Shown here one piece after another: positions 8,104 to 16,364 of a DNA stretch of 64,000 nt. The first letter of the stretch is position 1. Each line of letters opens with the position of its first letter. Made by a program: the position numbers and the translations under genes. The stretch is from Methanoregulaceae archaeon UBA467. GTDB lineage: Archaea > Halobacteriota > Methanomicrobia > Methanomicrobiales > Methanospirillaceae. The notes under the pieces were generated by a model. The model saw only the letters and a program-made list of their open reading frames with translations, was not told the DNA's origin and did no database searches. The stretch covers positions 372,001 through 436,000 of the forward strand of contig DASP01000005.1 of NCBI GenBank assembly GCA_002503825.1. The letters run 5' to 3'.

Positions 8104-8430
8104 TCAATACCCAAAACGCCGTTCATAATCTTTATGATCAAACCATTCAATGATGAGTATGATAACCGTCTCCTCATCTCTTACTATCGAATATATCATA
8201 CGCCAGTTATCAGATAAATTAAATTTCCAGAGGTTCTCAATGTTGTATTTTATCAGGTAATCCCGGGGAATTCTCTCTTTTTTAAATATCACTCCGGAAA
8301 ATGGATTTAAAAGTAATTTTTCTTTGGCTCGTAAAATCAGGTTCATAGTAAATACATCTTCTGATCGGCCTTGTCCAAGTTTTTGAAAATCAGAGAGGGC
8401 CTTATCATCGATGAATTGGACCTGAATCAT
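8104..8430 (-). CDS. RelE/ParE-superfamily toxin
   Basis: A 108-aa protein with the RelE/YoeB-like layout: N-terminal helices, FKKERIPRDYLIKYNIENLW, then LSDNWRMIYSIVRDEETVII and the C-terminal strand LIIEWFDHKDYERRFGY. Members are ribosome-dependent mRNA endonucleases or gyrase poisons; the Arg, Asp, His and terminal Tyr residues agree with an mRNase type. Its ATG overlaps the stop of the upstream HTH gene by four bases, so the pair is a toxin-antitoxin operon. It points against the replication operon, a normal position for a stabilisation module. Confidence 0.8.
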   Translation of the reverse strand: MIQVQFIDDKALSDFQKLGQGRSEDVFTMNLILRAKEKLLLNPFSGVIFKKERIPRDYLIKYNIENLWKFNLSDNWRMIYSIVRDEETVIILIIEWFDHKDYERRFGY

Positions 8431-8693
8431 TTTACAAGGAGTTCTGGCCGGGAAAGATACTTTTGTGTTAATTTCTGATTAAATATCCAGCAATAATTAT
8501 CGTCTGAATCCTTCGCAATCCTATGGTTTTTTAATAAATAACATAGTACCTGGGAAAAATCAACGTACGATATAGATTCCTGAGACGCCATTATTCTGTA
8601 AAGTTCAGTCTTTTTATGTCCCGGATTCTCTTTTATTATCATTGAGACCAGATCAATTTCATGTGTTCCGGGATCAGAACAATCTTCAGTCAT
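8427..8693 (-). CDS. Small winged-helix protein, probable antitoxin
   Basis: An 88-aa protein, first gene of the toxin operon. Residues 10-75 can form a winged helix: IDLVSMIIKENPGHKKTELY, then SYVDFSQVLCYLLKNHRIAK and a wing DSDDNYCWIF. A DNA-binding antitoxin would neutralise the downstream RelE-type protein and repress the operon. The family is not one of the classic antitoxins (no RelB or Phd motif), so the role is inferred from position and fold. The AT-rich stretch upstream (8694-8760) would hold the promoter. Confidence 0.65.
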   Translation of the reverse strand: MTEDCSDPGTHEIDLVSMIIKENPGHKKTELYRIMASQESISYVDFSQVLCYLLKNHRIAKDSDDNYCWIFNQKLTQKYLSRPELLVK

Positions 8694-9011
8694 TCCTTAA
8701 TCAGTTGATTATTCCTATTGCATTATAATCATTTTCTCATGGATAATAATCATGAATGTATGAATCCCTGTCTCCCATAATTTCATTTCCCCGATAATTT
8801 TTCGAAATTTTTAATAATCTCTGTCTTTCGAGGTGATCAGTTATACTACTGCACCGGACAGTTCCTGGTGATCGTACACTTTGAATTTTCCCATAACGGG
8901 GTCAATCCTGTAAAAAGACCATATAATGGCGCTTAATCCCCAATACCCCTGAATCTTTTTATTTTCCTGTTCCAACGATAGTGTGCCCGTAAGGGCAGGA
9001 GTTACCACAAC
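8694..9011. promoter_or_regulatory. AT-rich divergent promoter region
   Basis: No gene is seen in these 318 bases. They hold A/T-rich boxes on both strands (ATTATAAT near 8720; TTTTTAATAA near 8808) serving the toxin operon to the left and the 167-aa gene to the right. A small hairpin TGCCC-GTAA-GGGCA at 8984-8997 lies directly before the AGGAG ribosome binding site of the right-hand gene and could tune its translation. Confidence 0.45.
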
Positions 9012-9515
9012 ATGGCAGATTTTATTGAACAGACCGTCACAAAGACGGCAGTACGGAACCTGGCCGTTCCCATCGCGGACGTGTCAGCATTCAACACCAT
9101 CGTTTCCGGGGTCATCGCGACCAACCCGTTCGGATGTACCGGCTACGATATCAGTGGAGTCCCGCAGGATGCGGTGATCAAGAGCAGGGAGGCCTACGTT
9201 GCAAAGGTTGTCTACGAGGACAACGAAGCAAAGGCGGTCGGAAACGCGACCGCAAAGTGCCCGACCGTTGTCGCCTTCAACACCGCTGTCGCAAACATCC
9301 TTGCGAATGCGGCCCTTGCAACCGCAATGGGCGGAGACGCGATCCGTGATACCGAAGGGGAGAGCTATTCGGCAACCCTGAAGTGCCATGACCCGAGCGG
9401 CGAGATCTACTACGTAAGCTTTACGAGAGACACCGTGCGGATTTCATCCTATTCCGACGATGCCATCGTGGCAACCGTCGAGGCATGGGCTGACACCGTC
9501 ACAGCACTGGCCTGA
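9012..9515 (+). CDS. Probable abundant 167-aa protein of unknown family
   Basis: Alanine/valine-rich protein with no signal peptide or membrane helix: MADFIEQTVTKTAVRNLAVP at the start, IYYVSFTRDTVRISSY in the last third. Codons are strongly biased to forms ending in C or G (GTC, AAG, ACC, GAC), more than in the neighbours, which suggests high expression. An AGGAG site precedes it and a strong hairpin plus T-run follows it at 9534-9572. Abundant small protein, then terminator-like hairpin, then weakly spaced membrane genes is a common order for viral structural genes, but no capsid fold can be claimed from the sequence. Function unknown. Confidence 0.7.
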   Translation: MADFIEQTVTKTAVRNLAVPIADVSAFNTIVSGVIATNPFGCTGYDISGVPQDAVIKSREAYVAKVVYEDNEAKAVGNATAKCPTVVAFNTAVANILANAALATAMGGDAIRDTEGESYSATLKCHDPSGEIYYVSFTRDTVRISSYSDDAIVATVEAWADTVTALA

Positions 9516-9533
9516 AGATCACCTCTGACGGGA

Positions 9534-9572
9534 GCAGGGGGGTGAAGGCCCCTTTGCCTCTCCCTCTTTTTC
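9534..9572 (+). terminator. Hairpin and T-run after the 167-aa gene
   Basis: Bases 9534-9542 pair with 9549-9557 (GCAGGGGGG with CCCCTTTGC, two G-T wobble pairs) around a 6-base loop, followed by CTTTTTCTC at 9564-9572. It lies between the 167-aa gene and the next start codon at 9596 and could end most transcripts while letting some through. Confidence 0.5.
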
Positions 9573-9595
9573 TCCCGTCTTTCTGGGGAGCAATC

Positions 9596-9787
9596 ATGGA
9601 AAATACCGAGATTATTATCATTATCCTCGCCGTCGTGCTACCGGTGTACCCGGCCCTCTGGACCATTTACCAGAAGATCGGGCAGTATGACGCCGTATGC
9701 GTCGATTTTGAACGGCTGAAGGATGAGCACCGGAACAATCACTACTTGGAGCATCAGCATGGAAACCGAACTCATCACGATCATTGA
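9596..9787 (+). CDS. 63-aa single-pass membrane protein
   Basis: Start at ATG 9596, preceded by GGGGAG. One membrane helix at about residues 5-26 (IIIIILAVVLPVYPALWTIY), then a charged C-terminal tail rich in His and Asn (HRNNHYLEHQHG). Size and layout resemble phage holin-associated or small virion membrane proteins, but no family is recognised. The gene overlaps the next by 29 bases in another frame. Confidence 0.6.
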   Translation: MENTEIIIIILAVVLPVYPALWTIYQKIGQYDAVCVDFERLKDEHRNNHYLEHQHGNRTHHDH

Positions 9788-10127
9788 ACTGTTCGCCACC
9801 GCTATCCTGGCACTGTTCGCCTATATCCAGAACCGACAAAAGAACACGATTCAGAAAGAGAACGCACAGGTCGTCGCCTTCTTCGACCCGGCCGATGAAT
9901 CGGTCAGTACCGCACCGGCCAGTGTACCGGGCAGGTCCTACAGGATGAGCACCACAACCCGCCGGTGGCTGACCTTCGACCACACTCCTGAAGAGCGGGA
10001 AGCGCTGCTCCGGCAGGTGGCAGAGGCCGAGTCGGAACGGAAGGCGGCCTACACGATCACGGTCCCGTCCGCATGGTACGAGATCGAGTACGGCCTGGTG
10101 AAGGCATCCGGCAAGACGGAGGCCTGA
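9759..10127 (+). CDS. 122-aa N-terminally anchored membrane protein
   Basis: ATG at 9759 has GGAG seven bases upstream. One hydrophobic helix at residues 3-22 (ELITIIELFATAILALFAYI) is followed by a charged cytoplasmic or virion-interior domain with a helical segment (TPEEREALLRQVAEAESERK). The stop is two bases before the next start. It pairs with the preceding small membrane protein. Function unknown. Confidence 0.65.
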   Translation: METELITIIELFATAILALFAYIQNRQKNTIQKENAQVVAFFDPADESVSTAPASVPGRSYRMSTTTRRWLTFDHTPEEREALLRQVAEAESERKAAYTITVPSAWYEIEYGLVKASGKTEA

Positions 10128-10129
10128 CG

Positions 10130-10885
10130 ATGAACCGGCTTACTCAAAGGCGAAAGATGGTCATTGCCGGATGCGTATTTGCGGCGGTCGTGGCAGGTGT
10201 GGCCTGCTGTGGTCATGCCGATGCAGCGGTGATGAGTATTGCACTCCTTGGCACGAGCGACCAGATGATGTCGGTCTCTTCCGGCTGGGGCTGGTCTGCG
10301 TCAAGCGGAGATCTGAACGGTGTGCCACCCCTGGCACCCGGGCAGGAGGTGCTTACCGGGAGTTATTCCGGGTCGCTGCTCTCAACCGGACCGGGGCAGT
10401 ATGAAGGGACCCGGTCACTGGATAACCTCGGGATTATGACGTTTTCGACCGGGAGCCAGGTGAAGACCGGCGGGACCGGTCTGTATGACGAAAGCCTGTC
10501 GCTCTTCTCAGTCGGGGCCGGGGCTGCTGCTGCGACCTGCGGAGTGGAAGCGTTGCAGGCTGACGCAGCGAATTATACGGCGGTCCCGTACTGCGAGAGC
10601 GTGATCACCGGGACTTCGTTTTCGGTGAATGACCTGGTGTATCGTTCGCAGGGGAGTATTTCGCAGGCAGATGATGTGATGCCGGACTCGCTTGGGTTTG
10701 TTGTACTGAGTAATGGGTCTGGCTCCGGGACGTTCTATGCACGGTCGGGAAGTATGGCAGGAATCGGTCCTTCGGGTGATCTGGGGTACGTGAACGGTAT
10801 GTCTGAATCGCTTGCTCTTGAAGGTCGGTTTGAGCTGGGTTGTAAGGTGGATTGGACCTCGTTTTCGGGAGTGAATGGGGAGTGA
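10130..10885 (+). CDS. Secreted 251-aa protein
   Basis: ATG at 10130 follows the previous stop by two bases. A Sec-type signal peptide is clear: basic MNRLTQRRK, hydrophobic core MVIAGCVFAAVVAGVACC, then GHADA for cleavage. The mature part is Gly/Ser-rich beta protein with recurring GSG and STG turns and few charges, suited to a surface or spike protein. It is the last gene of the cassette; no family recognised. A tandem 10-base repeat (AAATACCAGT twice) lies 60 bases after it at 10947-10966. Confidence 0.7.
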   Translation: MNRLTQRRKMVIAGCVFAAVVAGVACCGHADAAVMSIALLGTSDQMMSVSSGWGWSASSGDLNGVPPLAPGQEVLTGSYSGSLLSTGPGQYEGTRSLDNLGIMTFSTGSQVKTGGTGLYDESLSLFSVGAGAAAATCGVEALQADAANYTAVPYCESVITGTSFSVNDLVYRSQGSISQADDVMPDSLGFVVLSNGSGSGTFYARSGSMAGIGPSGDLGYVNGMSESLALEGRFELGCKVDWTSFSGVNGE

Positions 10886-11142
10886 GGTTACTGAAACCTC
10901 AAACCGATTTTCACCTTTTTTTCGTCTTATCCCCTTCAAACGCAGAAAATACCAGTAAATACCAGTACATCATCAAATAATGGGCAAAACCCGGTTCCCT
11001 TCCACCCACCGTGCCGATCATATGTTCCTCTCCTCTCATCCTGATTCATTGAACCGGTGAGAAAACGTCGTCACGTTCTTCACGGAGGAGGTATATCCCC
11101 GAACATTCCAGGCAAATGGAAATTTACTTCCAACAAGAACTA

Positions 11143-11169
11143 TTTATAGTTTCTGAATTAATATATATC
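11143..11169 (+). promoter_or_regulatory. Two TATA-like boxes before HEAT gene
   Basis: TTTATAGT at 11143-11150 and TTAATATATATC at 11158-11169. With the usual 25-base spacing they would start transcripts at about 11175 and 11190, close to the two in-frame ATGs at 11177 and 11195, so the mRNA may be nearly leaderless. Confidence 0.45.
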
Positions 11170-11176
11170 AAACCCG

Positions 11177-11575
11177 ATGGAAACGAGTGGAACCATGGAT
11201 GAAATCACCCGAATACTTCGCGACCTGAAAAACAGTGACTGGGACGTCCGCCAGAACGCCGTGCAGCATATCGGAGAGATCCGGGACCCTGAACTGCTTC
11301 GGAAGCTGATAATTCGCCTCAGGATCGAGAAGTGGCATATCAGGGAGGCTGTCGCTGCCGGCATCCGCTCTTATTCCGACCTTGCCCTTGCCGAACCGCT
11401 TATGGACGCCCTCTCAAGCGACGATGACATTATCAGGGACGCCTGTGCCCGTGCTCTCGGAAACATGAGGTGCAAAAAGGCCGAAAAACTGCTCGAAACG
11501 GCTGCGTCGGATCCTGACTGCAGGGTCAGGAAGACTGCACGGATCGCACTCGAACAGATACAGGAACGCTACTGA
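11177..11575 (+). CDS. HEAT-repeat (PBS lyase-type) protein, 132 aa
   Basis: About four HEAT-like helical repeats of roughly 31 residues, each with an A-x-x-A-L/I-G pattern: VRQNAVQHIGEIRDPELLRK, AVAAGIRSYSDLALAEPLMD, ACARALGNMRCKKAEKLLET. No catalytic motif, signal peptide or membrane segment. Such proteins act as protein-binding scaffolds. ATG 11195 (MDEITRIL) is an equally good start. Three other HEAT-repeat genes occur in the window but none is next to this one. Confidence 0.85.
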   Translation: METSGTMDEITRILRDLKNSDWDVRQNAVQHIGEIRDPELLRKLIIRLRIEKWHIREAVAAGIRSYSDLALAEPLMDALSSDDDIIRDACARALGNMRCKKAEKLLETAASDPDCRVRKTARIALEQIQERY

Positions 11576-11840
11576 TCTCCTGGTAGTCCCGGCACTACAT
11601 TGTGTTCCGGACCAGCCCGGAGACCTTGAACCGTCATTTTTAATATCCGGCATCAATGCAGGGATTTCTGGCACTCCCCGGGGAACATCCTGAAAGTATG
11701 TACATAAATAGTCCCGCAGCAGTCAGCCGGTCCGGCGTACCGCAGTCCGGATAGATCACTGAATTCACGGATATCCCGGATAAAACACCCCATTTATTAC
11801 ACGTCCGGTGCCAACACTTCCAGAGTGGCGGGAGTGCGGC

Positions 11841-12410
11841 ATGGAGACCTATACCAGTGTAAAACCTCTTGTATTCAACCCGGGTTATTCAACCGGGCGG
11901 CAAAATGCCCTTGATCAGCTCAAGGTGGAAATCCGGGCCGGCCGGATCGATCCGCCCCTCATCGATATTTTAACGATGATATCGGGACTCCCGTGCTGTT
12001 ATACCCTCCAGAGTTGTTTCGGGCATTTTGTCCACGAAAAACAGAGAAATGAACAAAATTTTGAGCCGTTAGCCCGCTATGAAGGTACCGTCGCAGAGGT
12101 TACCTGGCGAATCGCCTACATGGCATTTTGTATAGAAGACTCCCCGGATGGAAGAGCGCTTTGTTCTGCCCTGCAGGACCTGACAACCATTGATCCCAAC
12201 AACGTCCAGTTCGGATGCGCAGACTGGTTCCTGGAACAGTGCGTTAATTCGTATGTCTTCCAGGTCTCTCCTGAACGGTTCAGGTACCAGGACACCATGA
12301 TTCTCTCCATGCAGGAGGCGCTGCAGGTTGAACATGTACGGGATCTGCTTTTTCAACGGCTCTGCCGGATAATCAGTGCTCATCCGACCCGGGACGGGTT
12401 CACGCAATAA
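11841..12410 (+). CDS. TYW3/Taw3-like protein (distant)
   Basis: A 189-aa protein; ATG 11841 is preceded by GGGAG. The central part, AGRIDPPLIDILTMISGLPC followed by CYTLQSCFGHF, matches the pattern of the wybutosine-synthesis methyltransferase TYW3/Taw3, in which a short helix D-x-x-I-x-x-L-I-x-x-I-N is followed by Y-x-T-x-S-S-C-S-G-R. Here the motif reads SCFGHF, so the Ser-Gly-Arg part is altered and the modification activity is uncertain. The C-terminal half (YMAFCIEDSPDGRALCSALQ) has no known motif. It could be a relative with another substrate. Confidence 0.5.
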   Translation: METYTSVKPLVFNPGYSTGRQNALDQLKVEIRAGRIDPPLIDILTMISGLPCCYTLQSCFGHFVHEKQRNEQNFEPLARYEGTVAEVTWRIAYMAFCIEDSPDGRALCSALQDLTTIDPNNVQFGCADWFLEQCVNSYVFQVSPERFRYQDTMILSMQEALQVEHVRDLLFQRLCRIISAHPTRDGFTQ

Positions 12411-12537
12411 AGGGTCCGGCGCCCCGGTTGCGCATCCCGGTGAACATATAGAGAACGGTTGGAAATTCCCACCTTATCCTTTCACAGGTATGAAATATCA
12501 ACACGTTTTATTGTCCGGGAACAACAGAATACATCCA

Positions 12538-13602
12538 ATGACATTTCTTCCAGCTGGATCGAACACGTTCCGCTCCTTGATCCTTATCGCCGTCTTCTTT
12601 TTCCTCGTTATTGCACTGAAGATGACCGCATACATGGTCACCATCGTTGCCATCTCGCTGATTCTTACGATGATCGCATACCCGGCTCTGGCGTTTCTGA
12701 AGAGAAAAGGGATGAAGGATATCGTTTCGGTCACCCTGGTAACCGTTGTCGCCCTCCTCCTTATCGGGCTGCTCGTCGGCCTGACAATCATCTCATTCGG
12801 CGTCTTTATAAAGGACCTCCCGCTCTACCAGGCCGAGTTCAACCAGAGGATCTCAGAGATTACAGGTCTGCTCAGCTCGTATGGCATTGAAGGAGGCGCA
12901 TTTTCGCTTGCCTCGCTTGACCTGCAGTCTGTTGTCGGCACCATCGTCTCATCGCTGATGAGCATCGGTGACCTGTTACTCTACCTCTTCTTCATCGGTG
13001 TGACCACCTTTTTCATGCTGCTCGAGGCCCCGCATGTAGTACAACGCGTTGAGTCCATGTTCCGGGACCAGCCTGATAAACTCACACACCTCTCGGCAAT
13101 GAGCAGGTATACGATCGAGTTCGTCGTCGTGAGGACCGAGACCAACCTCGTCCATGGTGCCCTCTTTGGCGGGACACTCTGGTTAATGGGGGTCCATGCA
13201 GCAGTGCTCTGGGGCATCCTGACGTTTATGTTGAGTTATATCCCGTACATCGGGCTTATTATTGCGGCGATTCCTGCTATCTTCTTCGCATGGCTCCAGT
13301 TCGGGATCTGGGGGGCGGTCGCGGTAATCGCACTGGTCTGCATCCTGAACCTTGTCATCGAAAACCCGGTGTTCTCATACTTTGCCTCGCGAAAATTTGA
13401 GATCCCTGCGTTCCTCGTGATACTGTCCGTGATATTCTGGGGCTGGGTACTCGGAATCGCCGGAATGGTCTTTGCAGTGCCGATCACGCTCCTGGTCCTC
13501 ATCCTTGTCCAGTGCAATGACGATCTGAAGTGGATCAATGTCCTTTTGGGTGTTGACCCGCTCTTTGCTGAAGAGTCTGAAAAAGGTTCGGATCCCGAAT
13601 AA
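12538..13602 (+). CDS. AI-2E family (PerM-type) membrane transporter
   Basis: A 354-aa integral membrane protein with about eight helices. N-terminal helix pair (SLILIAVFFFLVIALKMTAY, MVTIVAISLILTMIAYPAL), a soluble stretch near residues 95-150, then the conserved C-terminal block GIWGAVAVIALVCILNLVIE and FWGWVLGIAGMVFAVPITLL typical of the family. Members export small molecules or act as Na+/H+ antiporters; the substrate cannot be told. ATG 12538 is chosen because the family begins directly with the first helix. Confidence 0.85.
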   Translation: MTFLPAGSNTFRSLILIAVFFFLVIALKMTAYMVTIVAISLILTMIAYPALAFLKRKGMKDIVSVTLVTVVALLLIGLLVGLTIISFGVFIKDLPLYQAEFNQRISEITGLLSSYGIEGGAFSLASLDLQSVVGTIVSSLMSIGDLLLYLFFIGVTTFFMLLEAPHVVQRVESMFRDQPDKLTHLSAMSRYTIEFVVVRTETNLVHGALFGGTLWLMGVHAAVLWGILTFMLSYIPYIGLIIAAIPAIFFAWLQFGIWGAVAVIALVCILNLVIENPVFSYFASRKFEIPAFLVILSVIFWGWVLGIAGMVFAVPITLLVLILVQCNDDLKWINVLLGVDPLFAEESEKGSDPE

Positions 13603-13733
13603 TTTTTATTTTTCCAGCTATCCGGAAGAGTTTTTACCGGTCTGCAGGTCCGGTCTCCGTTACAGCTACTATCGGACCACCACTTCACACGAATTAAAAA
13701 AAGGGCCGGGTTTCCGGCATATATTCACAATCT

Positions 13734-14276
13734 CTAATGCTTGATCCAGACATACCCGGAGATCGCGACGATCATTACCCCGATTGCAAGCCCGAATTCA
13801 AGCAGGTCTTCTCCCGGAGACCATGTCAGGGCCTTCCCCATGAAAAGAACGGCCAGAGCGATAATGATTAAACCGAGCAGTTTCGTCTTTAAGTCATCAA
13901 GATTACAGATCTTCACCCAGCCGGGCAGTGGTGCCTTTGCAATGAAGAGCTCGTACAGCCCGAGGGACATAAGGTAAAAGACAGTCGCGACGAGGAACGT
14001 GTCGATAATCTCCATGAAAACCGCGATAATCTCCTTCATGTATTCTGCATGAAATCCCATGTGAGTGAAACTGCCAGCGATGATGAGTATCGTCGTCACA
14101 AAACCAAGCACGAAGAGATAGACCGATATCAGGGCAGAACCAAGGACTGCAAGGGTAAAAAGCCACCTGCTCGATGATGCGATGGTATTGACCATGTAAT
14201 TCATCGATTCATTCTTCCCGCATCCTCCCTGCTGTTCGTCAGGGCATTCCACCGCTATATGCTTTTCTTTATCCAT
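13734..14276 (-). CDS. UPF0114/YqhA family membrane protein
   Basis: A 180-aa protein from ATG 14276 (MDKEKHIAVE). Four membrane helices: LFTLAVLGSALISVYLFVLG, EIIAVFMEIIDTFLVATVFY, LLGLIIIALAVLFMGKALTW and LLEFGLAIGVMIVAISGYVW. The middle motif LYELFIAKAPLPGWVKICNL is typical of the family, whose function is unknown. A Cys-containing N-terminal tail (ECPDEQQGGCGKNES) precedes the first helix. Confidence 0.8.
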   Translation of the reverse strand: MDKEKHIAVECPDEQQGGCGKNESMNYMVNTIASSSRWLFTLAVLGSALISVYLFVLGFVTTILIIAGSFTHMGFHAEYMKEIIAVFMEIIDTFLVATVFYLMSLGLYELFIAKAPLPGWVKICNLDDLKTKLLGLIIIALAVLFMGKALTWSPGEDLLEFGLAIGVMIVAISGYVWIKH

Positions 14277-14399
14277 TTCGTAAACCGGCCCCGGGTTCCT
14301 GAACACCCGTTCTGCATACCGGATCCGGAGTCTCTTTCACGGCTCCGTTTCCGGCATTGACACACTGTATACGGATATGTGTGTAAAAGGGAGATAATA

Positions 14400-16133
14400 A
14401 TGCTTTATCCCCCGGTCACCATACCGGGAGTCTCATATTTCATAAGATTAATGGGAACCGGGAGACGAGAGCTATCATGGCCATGTCACGCCCCGCAATC
14501 TTTTTTTTTTGTCGTCGTACTCCTGCTTACCTGTTGTACCGCCGTGCCTGCCAGCCCGGTACAGGACACCGGTGTGACGCTCAATATCCCTGAAGCTCTT
14601 TTCCCGGGTACACCGTCCTGTTCGAGGCTCTCGCCGGCGTCAGTCGCACTTACCGCACCCGGACCGGTCTCTGATGCGTTCATCCCACCACCCGGTGTGA
14701 TGCCTGTGGTTATCCTGCAGGGAGGCCCGTACGAAATGGGGTACCAGTACGGCCTTTCTGTTCCCGGCTATATAGCCTCGGTCAGGGATGCCGCCTGGGC
14801 TTCAGCCCTCACCCGGAGCAGTTATGCCGATGTCATCGACAACTGCAGCATTGCACGCTCATATATCCGTTCAGAACTTCCCGGGTTTGATTTCATTGCC
14901 TTTTTTAACGGTATGACAGATGCCATGAACGAACAGGGCATACCGTTCTCTGAAAACGACCCGATCGTCATGCACTACTATGGAGGCCGACAGGGTCCCG
15001 GTCCGGATGAACATTGCACGGTCTTTATTGCGGGGGCCAATGCAACAGGCGGGCCCCTGATCGCCGCCGAAAATTTTGATTATTACCCGGTGCCGTCCAA
15101 CAGTTATACGGTTCTGCTCGTGATGTACCCGGATAACGGGCATTCCTGCATCCTGCCTGCAGGTGCGGGCCGGACGGGCACGAATGCGGTCATCAACGAC
15201 GAGGGGCTTGTCTTCATGGTCTCTGCAGCACCCTCGCAGGGAGCCGGAGATACCGGTCCCGGGATCACCGGCTTTCTTGAACTGCCATATATCGGGATAA
15301 CCGCAGGGTCAGTCAGGGATGCAGAGCCTGTGCTGATCAACATGACCCGGAGCTTTGCCCTGAATCACGTGCTTGCAGATCCCTCCGGAGATATCAAAGT
15401 GATCGAGGCCACACGGGCACGATATGCAACCAGGACCCCCTGCGATACCGGTACCTGCGATTACCTCATCGCAACCAACCATTACCTCAACCCTGCCATG
15501 AAACCGTCCCAAAAAATCTGGGATCCTCTCTCCTATTACCCGTCGAGTTACTACCGGTATATCACCGCTGAAGAGATGCTTGACGCCCCGGCAGGCAGCT
15601 TCAGCTACGCTGATGCGAAAATGATCCTCTCCTCGACCAGCTGGTGGGATGGAACAGGATGGCACCGGAACGACCCGTGGAGCAGCAACACGATCAACCG
15701 TTTCAGGCCCGATTTCGCGACGCTGTATTCGTTCATTGCACTGCCTGACGAGCATCTGGTCTCGATCTGTTCGGGCAACCCGGGCATTCCGTTCTGGGGC
15801 ACACGGGCCGCCGGCCAGACCGGCACGTATGTTAATTATACGGTAGGAGTCCCCCCCGCGACCTTTGTCTGCAATCTCAGGACCGAGGCAGAGGACATGA
15901 TGTGGAACGCCTTTATCGTAATGGAGAACTGCCCCGATACCCCGCCGGCAGCCCGCTGGGATGCGATAGAAAACCGGTACTGGGAAGGAGTCTGGTGGCA
16001 TGACCGGGCCGTGCTCGAAAAAACCCGGTCTGCAAGGATGGTCGCGTTTGGAAAAGCGGCAACCGCATATTCCGGGGTCATTGCCCGTGCAGGGGAGATC
16101 CGGTCAGCCTGTGACAACGAACGGGTCGCGTAA
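14400..16133 (+). CDS. Secreted C45-type Ntn hydrolase (acyltransferase-like)
   Basis: A 577-aa protein; ATG 14400 has GGGAG eight bases upstream. A signal sequence near residues 30-52 (FFFVVVLLLTCCTAVPA) exports it. The core resembles acyl-CoA:6-aminopenicillanate acyltransferase and bacterial C45 relatives: QGGPYEMGYQYGL (the early conserved Gly-Tyr-x-x-G block), and HCTVFIAGANATGGPLIAAE with Cys206 as the expected nucleophile, followed by NFDYY. These enzymes cleave or form amide bonds after autocleavage before the Cys. Here His precedes the Cys where Gly is usual. Substrate unknown; extracytoplasmic amidase action is the best guess. Confidence 0.75.
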   Translation: MLYPPVTIPGVSYFIRLMGTGRRELSWPCHAPQSFFFVVVLLLTCCTAVPASPVQDTGVTLNIPEALFPGTPSCSRLSPASVALTAPGPVSDAFIPPPGVMPVVILQGGPYEMGYQYGLSVPGYIASVRDAAWASALTRSSYADVIDNCSIARSYIRSELPGFDFIAFFNGMTDAMNEQGIPFSENDPIVMHYYGGRQGPGPDEHCTVFIAGANATGGPLIAAENFDYYPVPSNSYTVLLVMYPDNGHSCILPAGAGRTGTNAVINDEGLVFMVSAAPSQGAGDTGPGITGFLELPYIGITAGSVRDAEPVLINMTRSFALNHVLADPSGDIKVIEATRARYATRTPCDTGTCDYLIATNHYLNPAMKPSQKIWDPLSYYPSSYYRYITAEEMLDAPAGSFSYADAKMILSSTSWWDGTGWHRNDPWSSNTINRFRPDFATLYSFIALPDEHLVSICSGNPGIPFWGTRAAGQTGTYVNYTVGVPPATFVCNLRTEAEDMMWNAFIVMENCPDTPPAARWDAIENRYWEGVWWHDRAVLEKTRSARMVAFGKAATAYSGVIARAGEIRSACDNERVA

Positions 16134-16364
16134 CCAACACTTCCAGTCCAGGTTCCTCTTTTTACGGAGACTGAGATGGAAAGGCAGAACAGGATCAACC
16201 CGGTTGGATATGAATGCGTGAATGCCGGTGTCTTCAGAGTTTTTCCCTTTTCCTCCAGCCGGGTAAAATTTTCCTGAAGATTGACCCTTGCAGAGCGGTG
16301 TATGCATCCGGCTCCAAGGACACATTCAATCCATCGGGTGCACTACACAAAAAAAAGAGGGTGA

